From positions 32,577,851 through 32,641,850 of the forward strand of contig NC_079877.1 of assembly GCF_029227915.1 (NCBI RefSeq): 64,000 bases of DNA. Direction: 5' to 3'. The position numbers and the translations under genes are program-made. Below the pieces are notes generated by a model. The model made no database searches and was not told where the DNA came from. It was given only the letters and a program-made list of their open reading frames with translations. The DNA comes from Hydractinia symbiolongicarpus (taxonomy: Eukaryota; Cnidaria; Hydrozoa; Anthoathecata; Hydractiniidae). The number at the start of each line of letters is the position of its first letter. The stretch's first letter is position 1. Below, piece after piece: positions 38,721 through 49,431 of this stretch.

Positions 38721-39157
38721 ATACAAAGAAAGTACCCAGGGAGTAAAGTCATTTCCCGAACGATTTTTTAAATTATTTTTTCACCACTAAAACGCATGAG
38801 ACTTGTAGTTTTTAAAAATGTTTTCATTTTTGATGAGACGCTTAATGAAAGTGGTTTAATCGCCGGCAAACGAAAACCCGCCATATCCCGTAAATCCCGG
38901 GCTTGGCCCGTATAGTCGAATGTATACAAAGAAAGTACCCTGTGAGTAAACTCATTTCCAAAACGATTTTTTAAATTATCTTTTTACCACTAAAACGCAT
39001 GAGACTTGTATTTTTCAAAAATGTTTTCATTTTTGATGAGACACTAATTAAAAGAGGTTTAATCGCCGGCAAACGAAAACCCGCGATTTCCCGTAAATCC
39101 CGGGCTTGGCCCGTATAGTCGAATGTATACAAAGAAAATACCCTGTAAGTAAACTCA
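38721..39157 (-). repeat. Inverted satellite segment, ~437 bp (two monomers plus 31 bp)
   Basis: At 38,720/38,721 the forward sequence ctctttcatta switches to atacaaagaaagtaccc, the reverse complement of the start of a monomer. Reverse orientation continues through two monomers (gcttggcccgtatagtcg twice) to aagtaaactca at 39,157, then forward sequence resumes with caaacttttgac. Both joints fall at different points of the monomer, so this is not a clean whole-monomer flip. The left joint shares about 2 bp (ta). The inverted monomers are type B-like with aatgaaagtggttt, matching forward copies such as 10,120-10,260. It is the only multi-monomer inversion in the window. Confidence 0.95.
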
Positions 39158-40507
39158 CAAACTTTTGACTATACAGGCCGAGTCCGGGGTTTACGGGAAA
39201 TGGCGGGTTTTCGTTTGCCGGCGAATAAACTTTTTTTATTCAGCGTCTCATCAAAAATGAAAACATTTTTGAAAACTACAAGTTTCATGCGTTTTAGTGG
39301 TGAAAAGATAATTTGAAAAATCCTTCGGGAAATGAGTTTACACCCTGGGTACTTGACTTTACAGGCCGAGTCTGGGATTTACGGGAAATCGCAGGGTTTC
39401 GTTTGCCGGCGTTTAAACTTTTTTTATTCAGCGTCTCATCAAAAATGAAAACAAGTTTGAAGACTACAAGTCTCTGCGTTTTAGTGGTGAAAAAATAATT
39501 TAAAAAATCGTTCGGGAAATGAGTTTACTCCCTGGGTACTTTCTTTGTATACTTTTGACTATACGGGCCGAGTCCGGGATTTACGGGAAGTCACGTGTTT
39601 TCGTTTGGCGGCGATTAAACTTCTTTTATTCAGCGTCTCATCAAAAATGAAAACATTTTTAAAAACTACAAGTCTCATGGGCTTTAGTGGTGAAATAATA
39701 ATTTAAAAAATCGTTCGGGAAATGAGTTTACACCCTGGGTACTTTCTTTGTATACTATTGACTATACGGGTCGAGTCCGGGATTTACCGGAAATCGCAGG
39801 TTTTCGTTTGCCAGCGATTAAACTTCTTTTATTCAGCGTCTCATCAAAAATGAAAACATTTTTGAAAACTACAAGTCTCGTGCGTTTTAGTGGTGAAAAG
39901 ATAATTTAAAAAATCGTTCGAGAAATGAGTTTACACCCTGGGTACTTTCTTTGTATACTTTTGACTTTACAGGCCGAGTCTGAGATTTACGGGAAATCGC
40001 AGGTTTTCGTTTGCCGGCGTTTAAACTTCTTTTATTCAGCGTCTCATCAAAAATGAAATCAAGTTTGAAGACTACAAGTCTCATGCGTTTTAGTAGTGAA
40101 AAAATAATTTAAAAAATCGTTCGGGAAATGAGTTTACTCCTTGGGTACTTTCTTTGTATACTTTTGACTAAACGGGCCAAGCCCGGGATTTAGGGGAAAT
40201 CGGGGGTTTTCGTTTGCCGGCGATTAAACTTCTTTTATTCAGCGTCTCATCAAAAATGAAAACATTTTTGAAAACTACAAGTCTCATGCGTTTTAGTGGT
40301 GAAAAAATAATTTAAAAAATCGTTCGGGAAATGAGTTTACTCCCTGGGTACTTTCTTTGTATACTTTTGACTATACGGGCCAAGCCCGGGATTTACGGGA
40401 AATCACGGGTTTTCGTTTGCCGGCGATTAAACTTCTTTTATTCAGCGTCTCATCAAAAATGAAAACATTTTTGAAAACTACAAGTCATATGCGTTTTAGT
40501 GGTGAAA
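39158..40507 (+). repeat. Divergent monomers right of the inversion
   Basis: These monomers resemble 9.9-13.3 kb rather than the adjacent left domain: gcgaataaactttttttatt, acaagtttgaagac or atcaagtttgaagac, gactaaacgggccaag with aatcgggggttttcg, and aagtcatatgcg (as at 12,300). The monomer starting about 39,320 has lost about 15 bp at gggtacttgacttt. No HOR period is evident over this short stretch. Confidence 0.72.
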
Positions 40508-41640
40508 AAATAATTTAGAAAATCGTTCTGGAAATGAGTTTACTCACAGGCTACTTTCTTTGTATACATTCGACTATACGGGCCAAGCCCGGGATTTACG
40601 GGAAATCGCGGGTTTTTGTTTGCCGGCGGATAAACCTCTTTCATTAAGCGTCTCATCAAAAATGAAAACATTTTTGAAAACAACAAGTCTCATGCGTTTT
40701 AGTGGTGAAAAGATAATATAAAAAATCGTTTTGAAATGAGTTTACTCCCTGGGTACTTTCTTTTTTATACTTTTGACTATACGGGCTGAGTCCGGGTTTA
40801 GGGGAAGTCGCAGGTTTTCGTTTGCCGGCGATTAAACCTCTTTTATTCAGCGTCTCATCAAAAATGAAAACATTTATAAAAACTACAAGTCTCATGGGCT
40901 TTAGTGGTGAAATAATAATTTAAAAAATCGTTCGGGAAATGAGTTTACTCCCTGGGTACTTTATTTGTATACTTTTGATTATACGGGCCGAGTCCGGGGT
41001 TTTCGGGAAATGGCGGGTTTTCGTTTGCCGGCGATTAAACTTCTTTTATTCAGCGTCTTATCACAAATGAAAACATTTTTGAAAACTACAAGTCTCATGC
41101 GTTTTAGTGGTGAAAAAAAAATTTAAAAAATCGTTCGGGAAATGAGTTTACTCCCTGGGTACTTTCTTTGAATACTTTTGACTATACAGGCCAAGCCCGG
41201 GATTTACTGGAAATCGCGGGTTTTCGTTTGCCGGCGATTAAACTTCTTTTATTCAGCGTCTCATCAGAAATGAAAACATTTTTGAAAACTACAAGTCTCA
41301 TGCGTTTTAGTGGTGAAAAAAAAAATTAAAAAATCGTTCGGGAAATGAGTTTACTCCATGGGTAATTTCTTTGTATACATTCGACTACACGAGCCAAGCC
41401 CGGGATTTAGGGGAAATCGCTGGTTTTCGTTTGCCGGCGATTAAACCTCTTTCATTAAGCGTCTCATCAAAAATGAAAACATTTTTGAAAACTACAAGTC
41501 TCATGCGTTCGGAAAATGAGTTTACTCCCTGGGTACTTTCTTTGTATACTTTTGACTATACGGGCCGAGTCCGGGATTTACGGGAAATCGCGGGTTTTCG
41601 TTTGCCGGCGATTAAACTTCTTTTATTCAGCGCCCCATCA
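40508..41640 (+). repeat. 1,133-bp tandem duplication, copy 1
   Basis: This unit and 41,641-42,773 match at 1,133 bp. Shared private variants are aatttagaaaatcg, caggctactttc, gttttgaaatgag, ctttcttttttatac, gtccgggtttagggg, ttatcacaaatg and gaatacttttgac. The unit ends at gcgccccatcaaa, which joins straight to ataatttagaaaatcg. The joint skips 52 bp of a normal monomer, so about six monomers minus 32 bp and 52 bp give the length. Confidence 0.88.
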
Positions 41641-42773
41641 AAATAATTTAGAAAATCGTTCTGGAAATGAGTTTACTCACAGGCTACTTTCTTTGTATAC
41701 ATTCGACTATACGGGCCAAGCCCGGGATTTACGGGAAATCGCGGGTTTTTGTTTGCCGGCGGATAAACCTCTTTCATTAAGCGTCTCATCAAAAATGAAA
41801 ACATTTTTGAAAACAACAAGTCTCATGCGTTTTAGTGGTGAAAAGATAATATAAAAAATCGTTTTGAAATGAGTTTACTCCCTGGGTACTTTCTTTTTTA
41901 TACTTTTGACTATACGGGCTGAGTCCGGGTTTAGGGGAAGTCGCAGGTTTTCGTTTGCCGGCGATTAAACCTCTTTTATTCAGCGTCTCATCAAAAATGA
42001 AAACATTTATAAAAACTACAAGTCTCATGGGCTTTAGTGGTGAAATAATAATTTAAAAAATCGTTCGGGAAATGAGTTTACTCCCTGGGTACTTTATTTG
42101 TATACTTTTGATTATACGGGCCGAGTCCGGGGTTTTCGGGAAATGGCGGGTTTTCGTTTGCCGGCGATTAAACTTCTTTTATTCAGCGTCTTATCACAAA
42201 TGAAAACATTTTTGAAAACTACAAGTCTCATGCGTTTTAGTGGTGAAAAAAAAATTTAAAAAATCGTTCGGGAAATGAGTTTACTCCCTGGGTACTTTCT
42301 TTGAATACTTTTGACTATACAGGCCAAGCCCAGGATTTACTGGAAATCGCGGGTTTTCGTTTGCCGGCGATTAAACTTCTTTTATTCAGCGTCTCATCAG
42401 AAATGAAAACATTTTTGAAAACTACAAGTCTCATGCGTTTTAGTGGTGAAAAAAAAAATTAAAAAATCGTTCGGGAAATGAGTTTACTCCATGGGTAATT
42501 TCTTTGTATACATTCGACTACACGAGCCAAGCCCGGGATTTAGGGGAAATCGCTGGTTTTCGTTTGCCGGCGATTAAACCTCTTTCATTAAGCGTCTCAT
42601 CAAAAATGAAAACATTTTTGAAAACTACAAGTCTCATGCGTTCGGAAAATGAGTTTACTCCCTGGGTACTTTCTTTGTATACTTTTGACTATACGGGCCG
42701 AGTCCGGGATTTACGGGAAATCGCGGGTTTTCGTTTGCCGGCGATTAAACTTCTTTTATTCAGCGTCCCATCA
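41641..42773 (+). repeat. 1,133-bp tandem duplication, copy 2
   Basis: This copy is nearly identical to the preceding 1,133 bp. At its 3' end it reads cgtcccatcaaaaatg and runs on through a complete monomer, unlike copy 1, which shows that the 52-bp gap is the crossover joint of the duplication. Confidence 0.88.
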
Positions 42774-43023
42774 AAAATGAAAACATTTTTGAAAACTACA
42801 AGTCTCATGCGTTTTAGTGGTGAAAAAATAATATAAAAAATCGTTCGGGAAATGAGTTTACTCACAGGGTACTTTCTTTGTATACATTCGACTTACGGGA
42901 AATGGCGGGTTTTCGTTTGCCGGCGATTAAACTTCTTTTATTCAGCGTCTTATCACAAATGAAAACAAGTTTGAAGACTACAAGTCTCATGCGTTTTAGT
43001 GGTGAAAAAATAATTTAAAAAAT

Positions 43024-43226
43024 CGTTCGGGAAATGAGTTTACTCCCTGGGTACTTTCTTTGTATACTTTTGACTATACGGGCCGAGTCCGGGATTTACG
43101 GGAAATCGCGGGTTTTCGTTTGCCGGCGATTAAACTTCTTTTATTCAGTGTCTTATCAAAAATGAAAACATTTTTGAAAACTACAAGTCTCATGCGTTTT
43201 AGTGGTGAAAAAATAATATAAAAAAT
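43024..43226 (+). repeat. Reference type A monomer (203 bp)
   Basis: This copy is counted from one cgttcggg to the next and is exactly 203 bp. Type A markers are ccctggg, tacttttgac, gccgagtccggg and cttcttttattcag. By hand count it holds 33 C and 42 G (37% GC) and 12 CpG. The first 110 bp are about 48% GC and carry 11 of the 12 CpGs; the last 93 bp are about 24% GC with the A-rich tract gtggtgaaaaaataat. Six-base palindromes GTATAC and GCCGGC are present here and in most copies elsewhere. The phase of the monomer is arbitrary, since a tandem array has no natural start. Confidence 0.9.
43156..43177. other. Conserved 9-bp inverted repeat with AAAA spacer (reference copy)
   Basis: tcaaaaatg, then aaaa, then catttttga forms a perfect dyad with 9-bp arms and a 4-nt spacer. 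The core caaaaatgaaaacatttttg is kept in most monomers of the window, in both A and B types. Recurrent variants break an arm: acattcttgaaaac, acatttctgaaaac, aacacatttttg, atgaaagcaagtttg. Short dyads of this sort are a described feature of several centromeric satellites; function here is inference. Confidence 0.8.
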
Positions 43227-43429
43227 CGTTCGGGAAATGAGTTTACTCACAGGGTACTTTCTTTGTATACATTAGACTATACGGGCCAGGCCCGGGATTT
43301 ACGGGAAATCGCGGGTTTTTGTTTGCCGGCGATTAAACCTCTTTCATTAAGCGTCTCATCAAAAATGAAAACATTTTTGAAAACTACAAGTCTCATGCGA
43401 TTTAGTGGTGAAAAAATAATATAAAAAAT
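43227..43429 (+). repeat. Reference type B monomer (203 bp)
   Basis: This copy lies immediately 3' of the reference type A copy and is also 203 bp. Type B markers are cacaggg after gagtttact, an acatt-type centre in place of acttt, gggcca followed by gcccggg, and aacctctttcattaagcg. This copy has ttagac where most B copies have ttcgac, and ccaggcccggg where most have ccaagcccggg. A and B share the AT-rich right part almost exactly, so the diagnostic positions cluster in the left 130 bp. Runs of alternating A and B produce a 405-bp dimer period, as at 4.5-5.5, 15.6-16.6 and 57.7-58.5 kb. Confidence 0.85.
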
Positions 43430-44362
43430 CGTTCGGGAAATGAGTTTACTCCCTGGGTAATTTCTTTGTATACATTCGACTACACGAGCCAAGCCCGGGA
43501 TTTAGGGGAAATCGCTGGTTTTCGTTTGCCGGCGATTAAACCTCTTTCATTAAGCGTCTCATCAAAAATGAAAACATTTTTGAAAACTACAAGTCTCATG
43601 CGTTCGGAAAATGAGTTTACTCCCTGGGTACTTTCTTTGTATACATTTGACTATACGGGCCGAGTCCGTGATTTACGGGAAATCGCGGGTTTTCGTTTGC
43701 CGGCGATTAAACTTCTTTTATTCAGCGTCCCATCAAAAATGAAAACATTTTTGAAAACTACAAGTCTCATGCGTTTTAGTGGTGAAAAAAAAATTTAAAA
43801 AATCGTTCGGGAAATTAGTTTACTCCCTGGGTACTTTCTTTGAATACTTTTGACTATACAGGCCAAGCCCGGGATTTACTGGAAATCGCGGGTTTTCGTT
43901 TGCCGGCGATTAAACTTCTTTTATTCAGCGTCTCATCAGAAATGAAAACATTTTTGAAAACTACAAGTCTCATGCGTTTTAGTGGTGAAAAAAAAAATTA
44001 AAAAATCGTTCGGGAAATGAGTTTACTCCATGGGTAATTTCTTTGTATACATTCGACTACACGAGCCAAGCCCGGGATTTAGGGGAAATCGCTGGTTTTC
44101 GTTTGCCGGCGATTAAACCTCTTTCATTAAGCGCCTCATCAAAAATGAAAACATTTTTGAAAACTACAAGTCTCATGCGTTCGGAAAATGAGTTTACTCC
44201 CTGGGTACTTTCTTTGTATACTTTTGACTATACGGGCCGAGTCCGGGATTTACGGGAAATCGCGGGTTTTCGTTTGCCGGCGATTAAACTTCTTTTATTC
44301 AGCGTCCCATCAAAAATGAAAACATTTTTGAAAACTACAAGTCTCATGCGTTTTAGTGGTGA

Positions 44363-46286
44363 AAAAATAATATAAAAAATCGTTCGGGAAATGAGTTTAC
44401 TCACAGGGTACTTTCTTTGTATACATTCGACTTACGGGAAATGGCGGGTTTTCGTTTGCCGGCGATTAAACTTCTTTTATTCAGCGTCTTATCACAAATG
44501 AAAACAAGTTTGAAGACTACAAGTCTCATGCGTTTTAGTGGTGAAAAAATAATTTAAAAAATCGTTCGGGAAATGAGTTTACTCCCTGGGTACTTTCTTT
44601 GTATACTTTTGACTATACGGGCCGAGTCCGGGATTTACGGGAAATCGCGGGTTTTCGTTTGCCGGCGATTAAACTTCTTTTATTCAGTGTCTTATCAAAA
44701 ATGAAAACATTTTTGAAAACTACAAGTCTCATGCGTTTTAGTGGTGAAAAAATAATATAAAAAATCGTTCGGGAAATGAGTTTACTCACAGGGTACTTTC
44801 TTTGTATACATTAGACTATACGGGCCAGGCCCGGGATTTACGGGAAATCGCGGGTTTTTGTTTGCCGGCGATTAAACCTCTTTCATTAAGCGTCTCATCA
44901 AAAATGAAAACATTTTTGAAAACTACAAGTCTCATGCGATTTAGTGGTGAAAAAATAATATAAAAAATCGTTCGGGAAATGAGTTTACTCCCTGGGTAAT
45001 TTCTTTGTATACATTCGACTACACGAGCCAAGCCCGGGATTTAGGGGAAATCGCTGGTTTTCGTTTGCCGGCGATTAAACCTCTTTCATTAAGCGTCTCA
45101 TCAAAAATGAAAACATTTTTGAAAACTACAAGTCTCATGCGTTCGGAAAATGAGTTTACTCCCTGGGTACTTTCTTTGTATACATTTGACTATACGGGCC
45201 GAGTCCGTGATTTACGGGAAATCGCGGGTTTTCGTTTGCCGGCGATTAAAGTTCTTTTATTCAGCGTCCCATCAAAAATGAAAACATTTTTGAAAACTAC
45301 AAGTCTCATGCGTTTTAGTGGTGAAAAAATAATATAAAAAATCGTTCGGGAAATGAGTTTACTCACAGGGTACTTTCTTTGTATACATTCGACTTACGGG
45401 AAATGGCGGGTTTTCGTTTGCCGGCGATTAAACTTCTTTTATTCAGCGTCTTATCACAAATGAAAACATTTTTGAAAACTACAAGTCTCATGCGTTTTAG
45501 TGGTGAAAAAATAATTTAAAAAATCGTTCGGGAAATGAGTTTACTCCCTGGGTACTTTCTTTGTATACTTTTGACTATACGGGCCGAGTCCGGGATTTAC
45601 GGGAAATCGCGGGTTTTCGTTTGCCGGCGATTAAACTTCTTTTATTCAGTGTCTTATCAAAAATGAAAACATTTTTGAAAACTACAAGTCTCATGCGTTT
45701 TAGTGGTGAAAAAATAATATAAAAAATCGTTCGGGAAATGAGTTTACTCACAGGGTACTTTCTTTGTATACATTAGACTATACGGGCCAGGCCCGGGATT
45801 TACGGGAAATCGCGGGTTTTTGTTTGCCGGCGATTAAACCTCTTTCATTAAGCGTCTCATCAAAAATGAAAACATTTTTGAAAACTACAAGTCTCATGCG
45901 ATTTAGTGGTGAAAAAATAATATAAAAAATCGTTCGGGAAATGAGTTTACTCCCTGGGTAATTTCTTTGTATACATTCGACTACACGAGCCAAGCCCGGG
46001 ATTTAGGGGAAATCGCTGGTTTTCGTTTGCCGGCGATTAAACCTCTTTCATTAAGCGTCTCATCAAAAATGAAAACATTTTTGAAAACTACAAGTCTCAT
46101 GCGTTCGGAAAATGAGTTTACTCCCTGGGTACTTTCTTTGTATACATTTGACTATACGGGCCGAGTCCGTGATTTACGGGAAATCGCGGGTTTTCGTTTG
46201 CCGGCGATTAAAGTTCTTTTATTCAGCGTCCCATCAAAAATGAAAACATTTTTGAAAACTACAAGTCTCATGCGTTTTAGTGGTGA
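44363..46286 (+). repeat. 962-bp HOR, two adjacent copies
   Basis: About 44,363-45,324 and 45,325-46,286 repeat at 962 bp, equal to five 203-bp monomers minus the 32-bp and 21-bp deletions. The shared tacatttgac and gtccgtgatt variants and the gattaaagttc variant (45,250 and 46,212) mark recent copying. One copy has acatttttgaaaac where its sisters have acaagtttgaagac in the monomer after the 21-bp deletion (about 45,465), a conversion-like swap. Confidence 0.8.
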
Positions 46287-46289
46287 AAA

Positions 46290-47270
46290 AATAATATAAA
46301 AAATCGTTCGGAAAATGAGTTTACTCACAGGGTACTTTCTTTGTATACATTCGACTTACGGGAAATGGCGGGTTTTCGTTTGCCGGCGATTAAACTTCTT
46401 TTATTCAGCGTCTTATCACAAATGAAAACAAGTTTGAAGACTACAAGTCTCATGCGTTTTAGTGGTGAAAAAATAATTTAAAAAATCGTTCGGGAAATGA
46501 GTTTACTCCCTGGGTACTTTCTTTGTATACTTTTGACTATACGGGCCGAGTCCGGAATTTACGGGAAATCGCGGGTTTTCGTTTGCCGGCGATTAAACTT
46601 CTTTTATGCAGTGTCTTATCAAAAATGAAAACATTTTTGAAAACTACAAGTCTCATGCGTTTTAGTGGTGAAAAAATAATATAAAAAATCGTTCGGGAAA
46701 TGAGTTTACTCACAGGGTAATTTCTTTGTATACATTCGACTACACGAGCCAAGCCCGGGATTTAGGAGAAATCGCCGGTTTTCGTTTGCCGGCGATTAAA
46801 CCTCTTTCATTAAGCGTCTCATCAAAAATGAAAACATTTTTGAAAACTACAAGTCTCATGCGTTTTAGTGGTGAAAAAATATTTTAAAAAATCGTTCGGA
46901 AAATGAGTTTACTCCCTGGGTACTTTCTTTGTATATTTTTGACTATACGGGCCGAGTCCCGGATTTACGGGAAATCGCGGGTTTTCGTTTGCCGGCGATT
47001 AAACTTCTTTTATTCAGCGTCCCATCAAAAATGAAAACATTTTTGAAAACTACAAGTCTCATGCGATTTAGTGGTGAAAAAATAATTTAAAAAATCGTTC
47101 GGGAAATGAGTTTACTCCCTGGGTACTTTCTTTGTATACTTTTGACTAACGGGGCCAAGCCCGGGATTTACGGGAAATAGCGGGTTTTCGTTTGCCGGCG
47201 ATTAAACTTCTTTTATTCAGCGTCTCATCACAAATAAAAACATTTTTGAAAACTACAAGTCTCTTGCGTT
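46290..47270 (+). repeat. Transition monomers between the 962- and 2,162-bp HORs
   Basis: These include the last 21-bp-deleted monomer (46,356), a cttttatgcagtgtc monomer, a tatttttgac monomer near 46,935, and a gactaacggggcc monomer near 47,146. About 47,090-47,300 carries atcacaaataaaaac and gtctcttgcg, which prefigure the unit at 51.1 kb. No clear HOR period spans this piece. Confidence 0.65.
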
Positions 47271-48524
47271 TTAGTGGTGAAAAAAAAATTTAAAAAATCG
47301 TTCGGGAAATGAGTTTACTCCCTGGGTAATTTCTTTGTATACATTCGACTACACGAGCCAAGCCCGGGATTTAGGGGAAATCGCTGGTTTTCGTTTGCCG
47401 GCGATTAAACCTCTTTCATTAAGCGTCTCATCAAAAATGAAAACATTTTTGAAAACTACAAGTCTCATGCGTTCGGAAAATGAGTTTACTCCCTGGGTAC
47501 TTTCTTTGTATACTTTTGACTATACGGGCCGAATCCGGGATTTATGGGAAATCGCGGGTTTTCATTTGCCGGCGATTAAACTTCTTTTATTCAGAGTCTT
47601 ATCAAAAATGAAAACATTTTTGAAAACTTCAAGTCTCATGCGTTTTAGTGGTGAAAAAATAATATAAAAAATCGTTCGGGAAATGAGTTTACTCACAGGG
47701 TAATTTCTTTGTATACATTCGACTACACGAGCCAAGCCCGGGATTTAGGAGAAATCGCTGGTTTTCGTTTGCCGGCGATTAAACCTCTTTCATTAAGCGT
47801 CTCATCAAAAATGAAAACATTTTTGAAAACTACAAGTCTCATGCGTTTGGAAAATGAGTTTACTCCCTGTACTTTCTTTGTATACTTTTGACTATACGGG
47901 CCGAGTCCGGGATTTACGGGAATTCGCGGGTTTTCGTTTGCCGGGGATTAAACTTCTTTTATTCAGCGTCTTATCAAAAATGAAAACATCTTTGAAAACT
48001 ACAAGTCTCATGCGTTTTAGTGGTGAAAAAATAATATAAAAAATCGTTCGGGAAATGAGTTTACTCACAGGGTACTTTCTTTGTATACATTCGACTATAC
48101 GGGCCAGGCCCGGGATTTACGGGAAATCGGGGGTTTTCGTTTGCCGGCGATTAAACTTCTTTTATTCAGCGTCCCATCAAAAATGAAAACATTTTTGAAA
48201 ACTACAAGTCTCATGCGATTTAGTGGTGAAAAAATAATATAAAAAATCGTTCGGGAAATGAGTTTACTCCCTGGGTACTTTCTTTGTATACTTTTGACTA
48301 TAGGGGCCAAGCCCGGGATTTACGGGAAATAGCGGGCCGAGTCCGGGAATTACTGGAAATCGCGGGTTTTCGTTTGCCGGGGATTAAACTTCTTTTATTC
48401 AGTGTCTTATCAAAAATGAAAACATCTTTGAAAACTACAAGTCTAATAAGTTTTAGTGGTGAAAAAATAATATAAAAAATCGTTCGGGAAATGAGTTTAC
48501 TCACAGGGTACTTTCTTTGTATAC

Positions 48525-48540
48525 ATTCGACTATACGGGC
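48525..48540 (+). other. CENP-B-box-like motif, one base short (example copy)
   Basis: The type B centre attcgactatacgggc contains TTCG, then three bases, A, two bases and CGGG. The CENP-B box core is NTTCGNNNNANNCGGGN, so all nine fixed bases are present but the spacer between TTCG and CGGG is six, not seven. Type A copies have tttgactatacggg and lose the TTCG half. The motif recurs in most standard type B monomers. The one-base spacing difference and the low complexity of the match make chance quite possible. Confidence 0.35.
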
Positions 48541-48550
48541 CAGGCCCGGG
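48538..48550. other. GC-rich inverted repeat of type B monomers (example copy)
   Basis: Type B copies read cgggccaagcccg or, as here, cgggccaggcccg: complementary cgggc and gcccg arms around a 3-nt spacer, or six-base arms around one base in the ccagg form. Type A copies have cgggccgagtccg and lose most of the pairing. It overlaps the CENP-B-box-like motif and is removed by the 21-bp deletion. Confidence 0.6.
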
Positions 48551-49431
48551 ATTTACGGGAAATCGCGGGTTTTCGTTTGCCGGCGATTAAACCTCTTTCA
48601 TTAAGCGTCTCATCAAAAATGAAAACATTTTTGAAAACTACAAGTCTCATGCGTTTTAGTGGTGAAAAAATAATTTAAAAAATCGTTCGGAAAATGAGTT
48701 TACTCCCTGGGTACTTTCTTTGTATACTTTTGACTATACGGGCGAGTCCGGGATTTACGGGAAATCGCGGGTTTTCGTTTGCCGGCGATTAAACTTCTTT
48801 TATTCAGCGTCCCATCAAAAATAAAAACATTTTTGAAAACTACAAGTCTCATGCGATTTAGTGGTGAAAAAATAATATAAAAAATCGTTCGGGAAATGAG
48901 TTTACTCCCTGGGTACTTTCTTTGTATACTTTTGACTATAGGGGCCAAGCCCGGGATTTACGGGAAATAGCGGGTTTTCGTTTGCCGGCGATTAAACTTC
49001 TTTTATTCAGCGTCTCATCAAAAATGAAAACATTATTGAAAACTTCAAGTCTCATGCGTTTTAGTGGTGAAAAAATAATATAAAAAATCGTTCGGGAAAT
49101 GAGTTTACTCACAGGGTTCTTTCTTTGTATACATTCGACTACACGAGCCAAGCCCGGGATTTAGGAGAAATCGCTGGCTTTCGTTTGCCGGCGATTAAAC
49201 CTCTTTCATTAAGCGTCTCATCAAAAATGAAAACATTTTTGAAAACTACAAGTCTCATGCGTTCGGAAAATGAGTTTACTCCCTGTACTTTCTTTGTATA
49301 CTTTTGACTATACGGGCCGAGTCCGGGATTTACGGGAATTCGCGGGTTTTCGTTTGCCGGGGATTAAACTTCTTTTATTCAGCGTCTTATCAAAAATGAA
49401 AACATCTTTGAAAACTACAAGTCTCATGCGT

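Larger units (their letters stand above)
42235..45324 (+). repeat. 1,539-bp HOR, two copies
   Basis: About 42,235-43,773 matches about 43,774-45,324 at 1,539 bp (962 + 577). Each copy includes the gaatacttttgac monomer, the 32-bp-deleted monomer twice, the 21-bp-deleted monomer once, and the acattagac type B monomer. 1,539 equals eight monomers minus 32, 32 and 21 bp. Differences between copies are a few single bases. Confidence 0.82.
42891..46359 (+). repeat. Monomers with a 21-bp deletion, four copies
   Basis: In four monomers attcgact is followed directly by tacgggaaatgg, removing the 21 bp that include gggccaagcccggg. Joints are at 42,893, 44,432, 45,394 and 46,356. The shared joint shows single origin, and the spacings of 1,539, 962 and 962 bp show that it was amplified with the HOR. 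The lost piece is the strongest GC-rich inverted repeat of the type B monomer. Confidence 0.88.
47270..49015 (+). repeat. 2,162-bp-offset HOR, copy 1
   Basis: This segment matches about 49,432-51,177 at 2,162 bp (11 monomers with indels). Shared marks are the tccctgtac monomer with ttgccggggatt, the 30-bp internal duplication, acatctttgaaaac, aagtctaataag, and cgggcgagtccg lacking one base. Copy 1 has its own changes, such as gatttatggg and tttcatttgcc near 47,545-47,570. Confidence 0.82.

Noticed and set aside
38721-39157. Inverted segment as a mobile element insertion
   Set aside because: The whole segment aligns to two reverse-complement monomers, with no foreign sequence, terminal repeats or poly(A).
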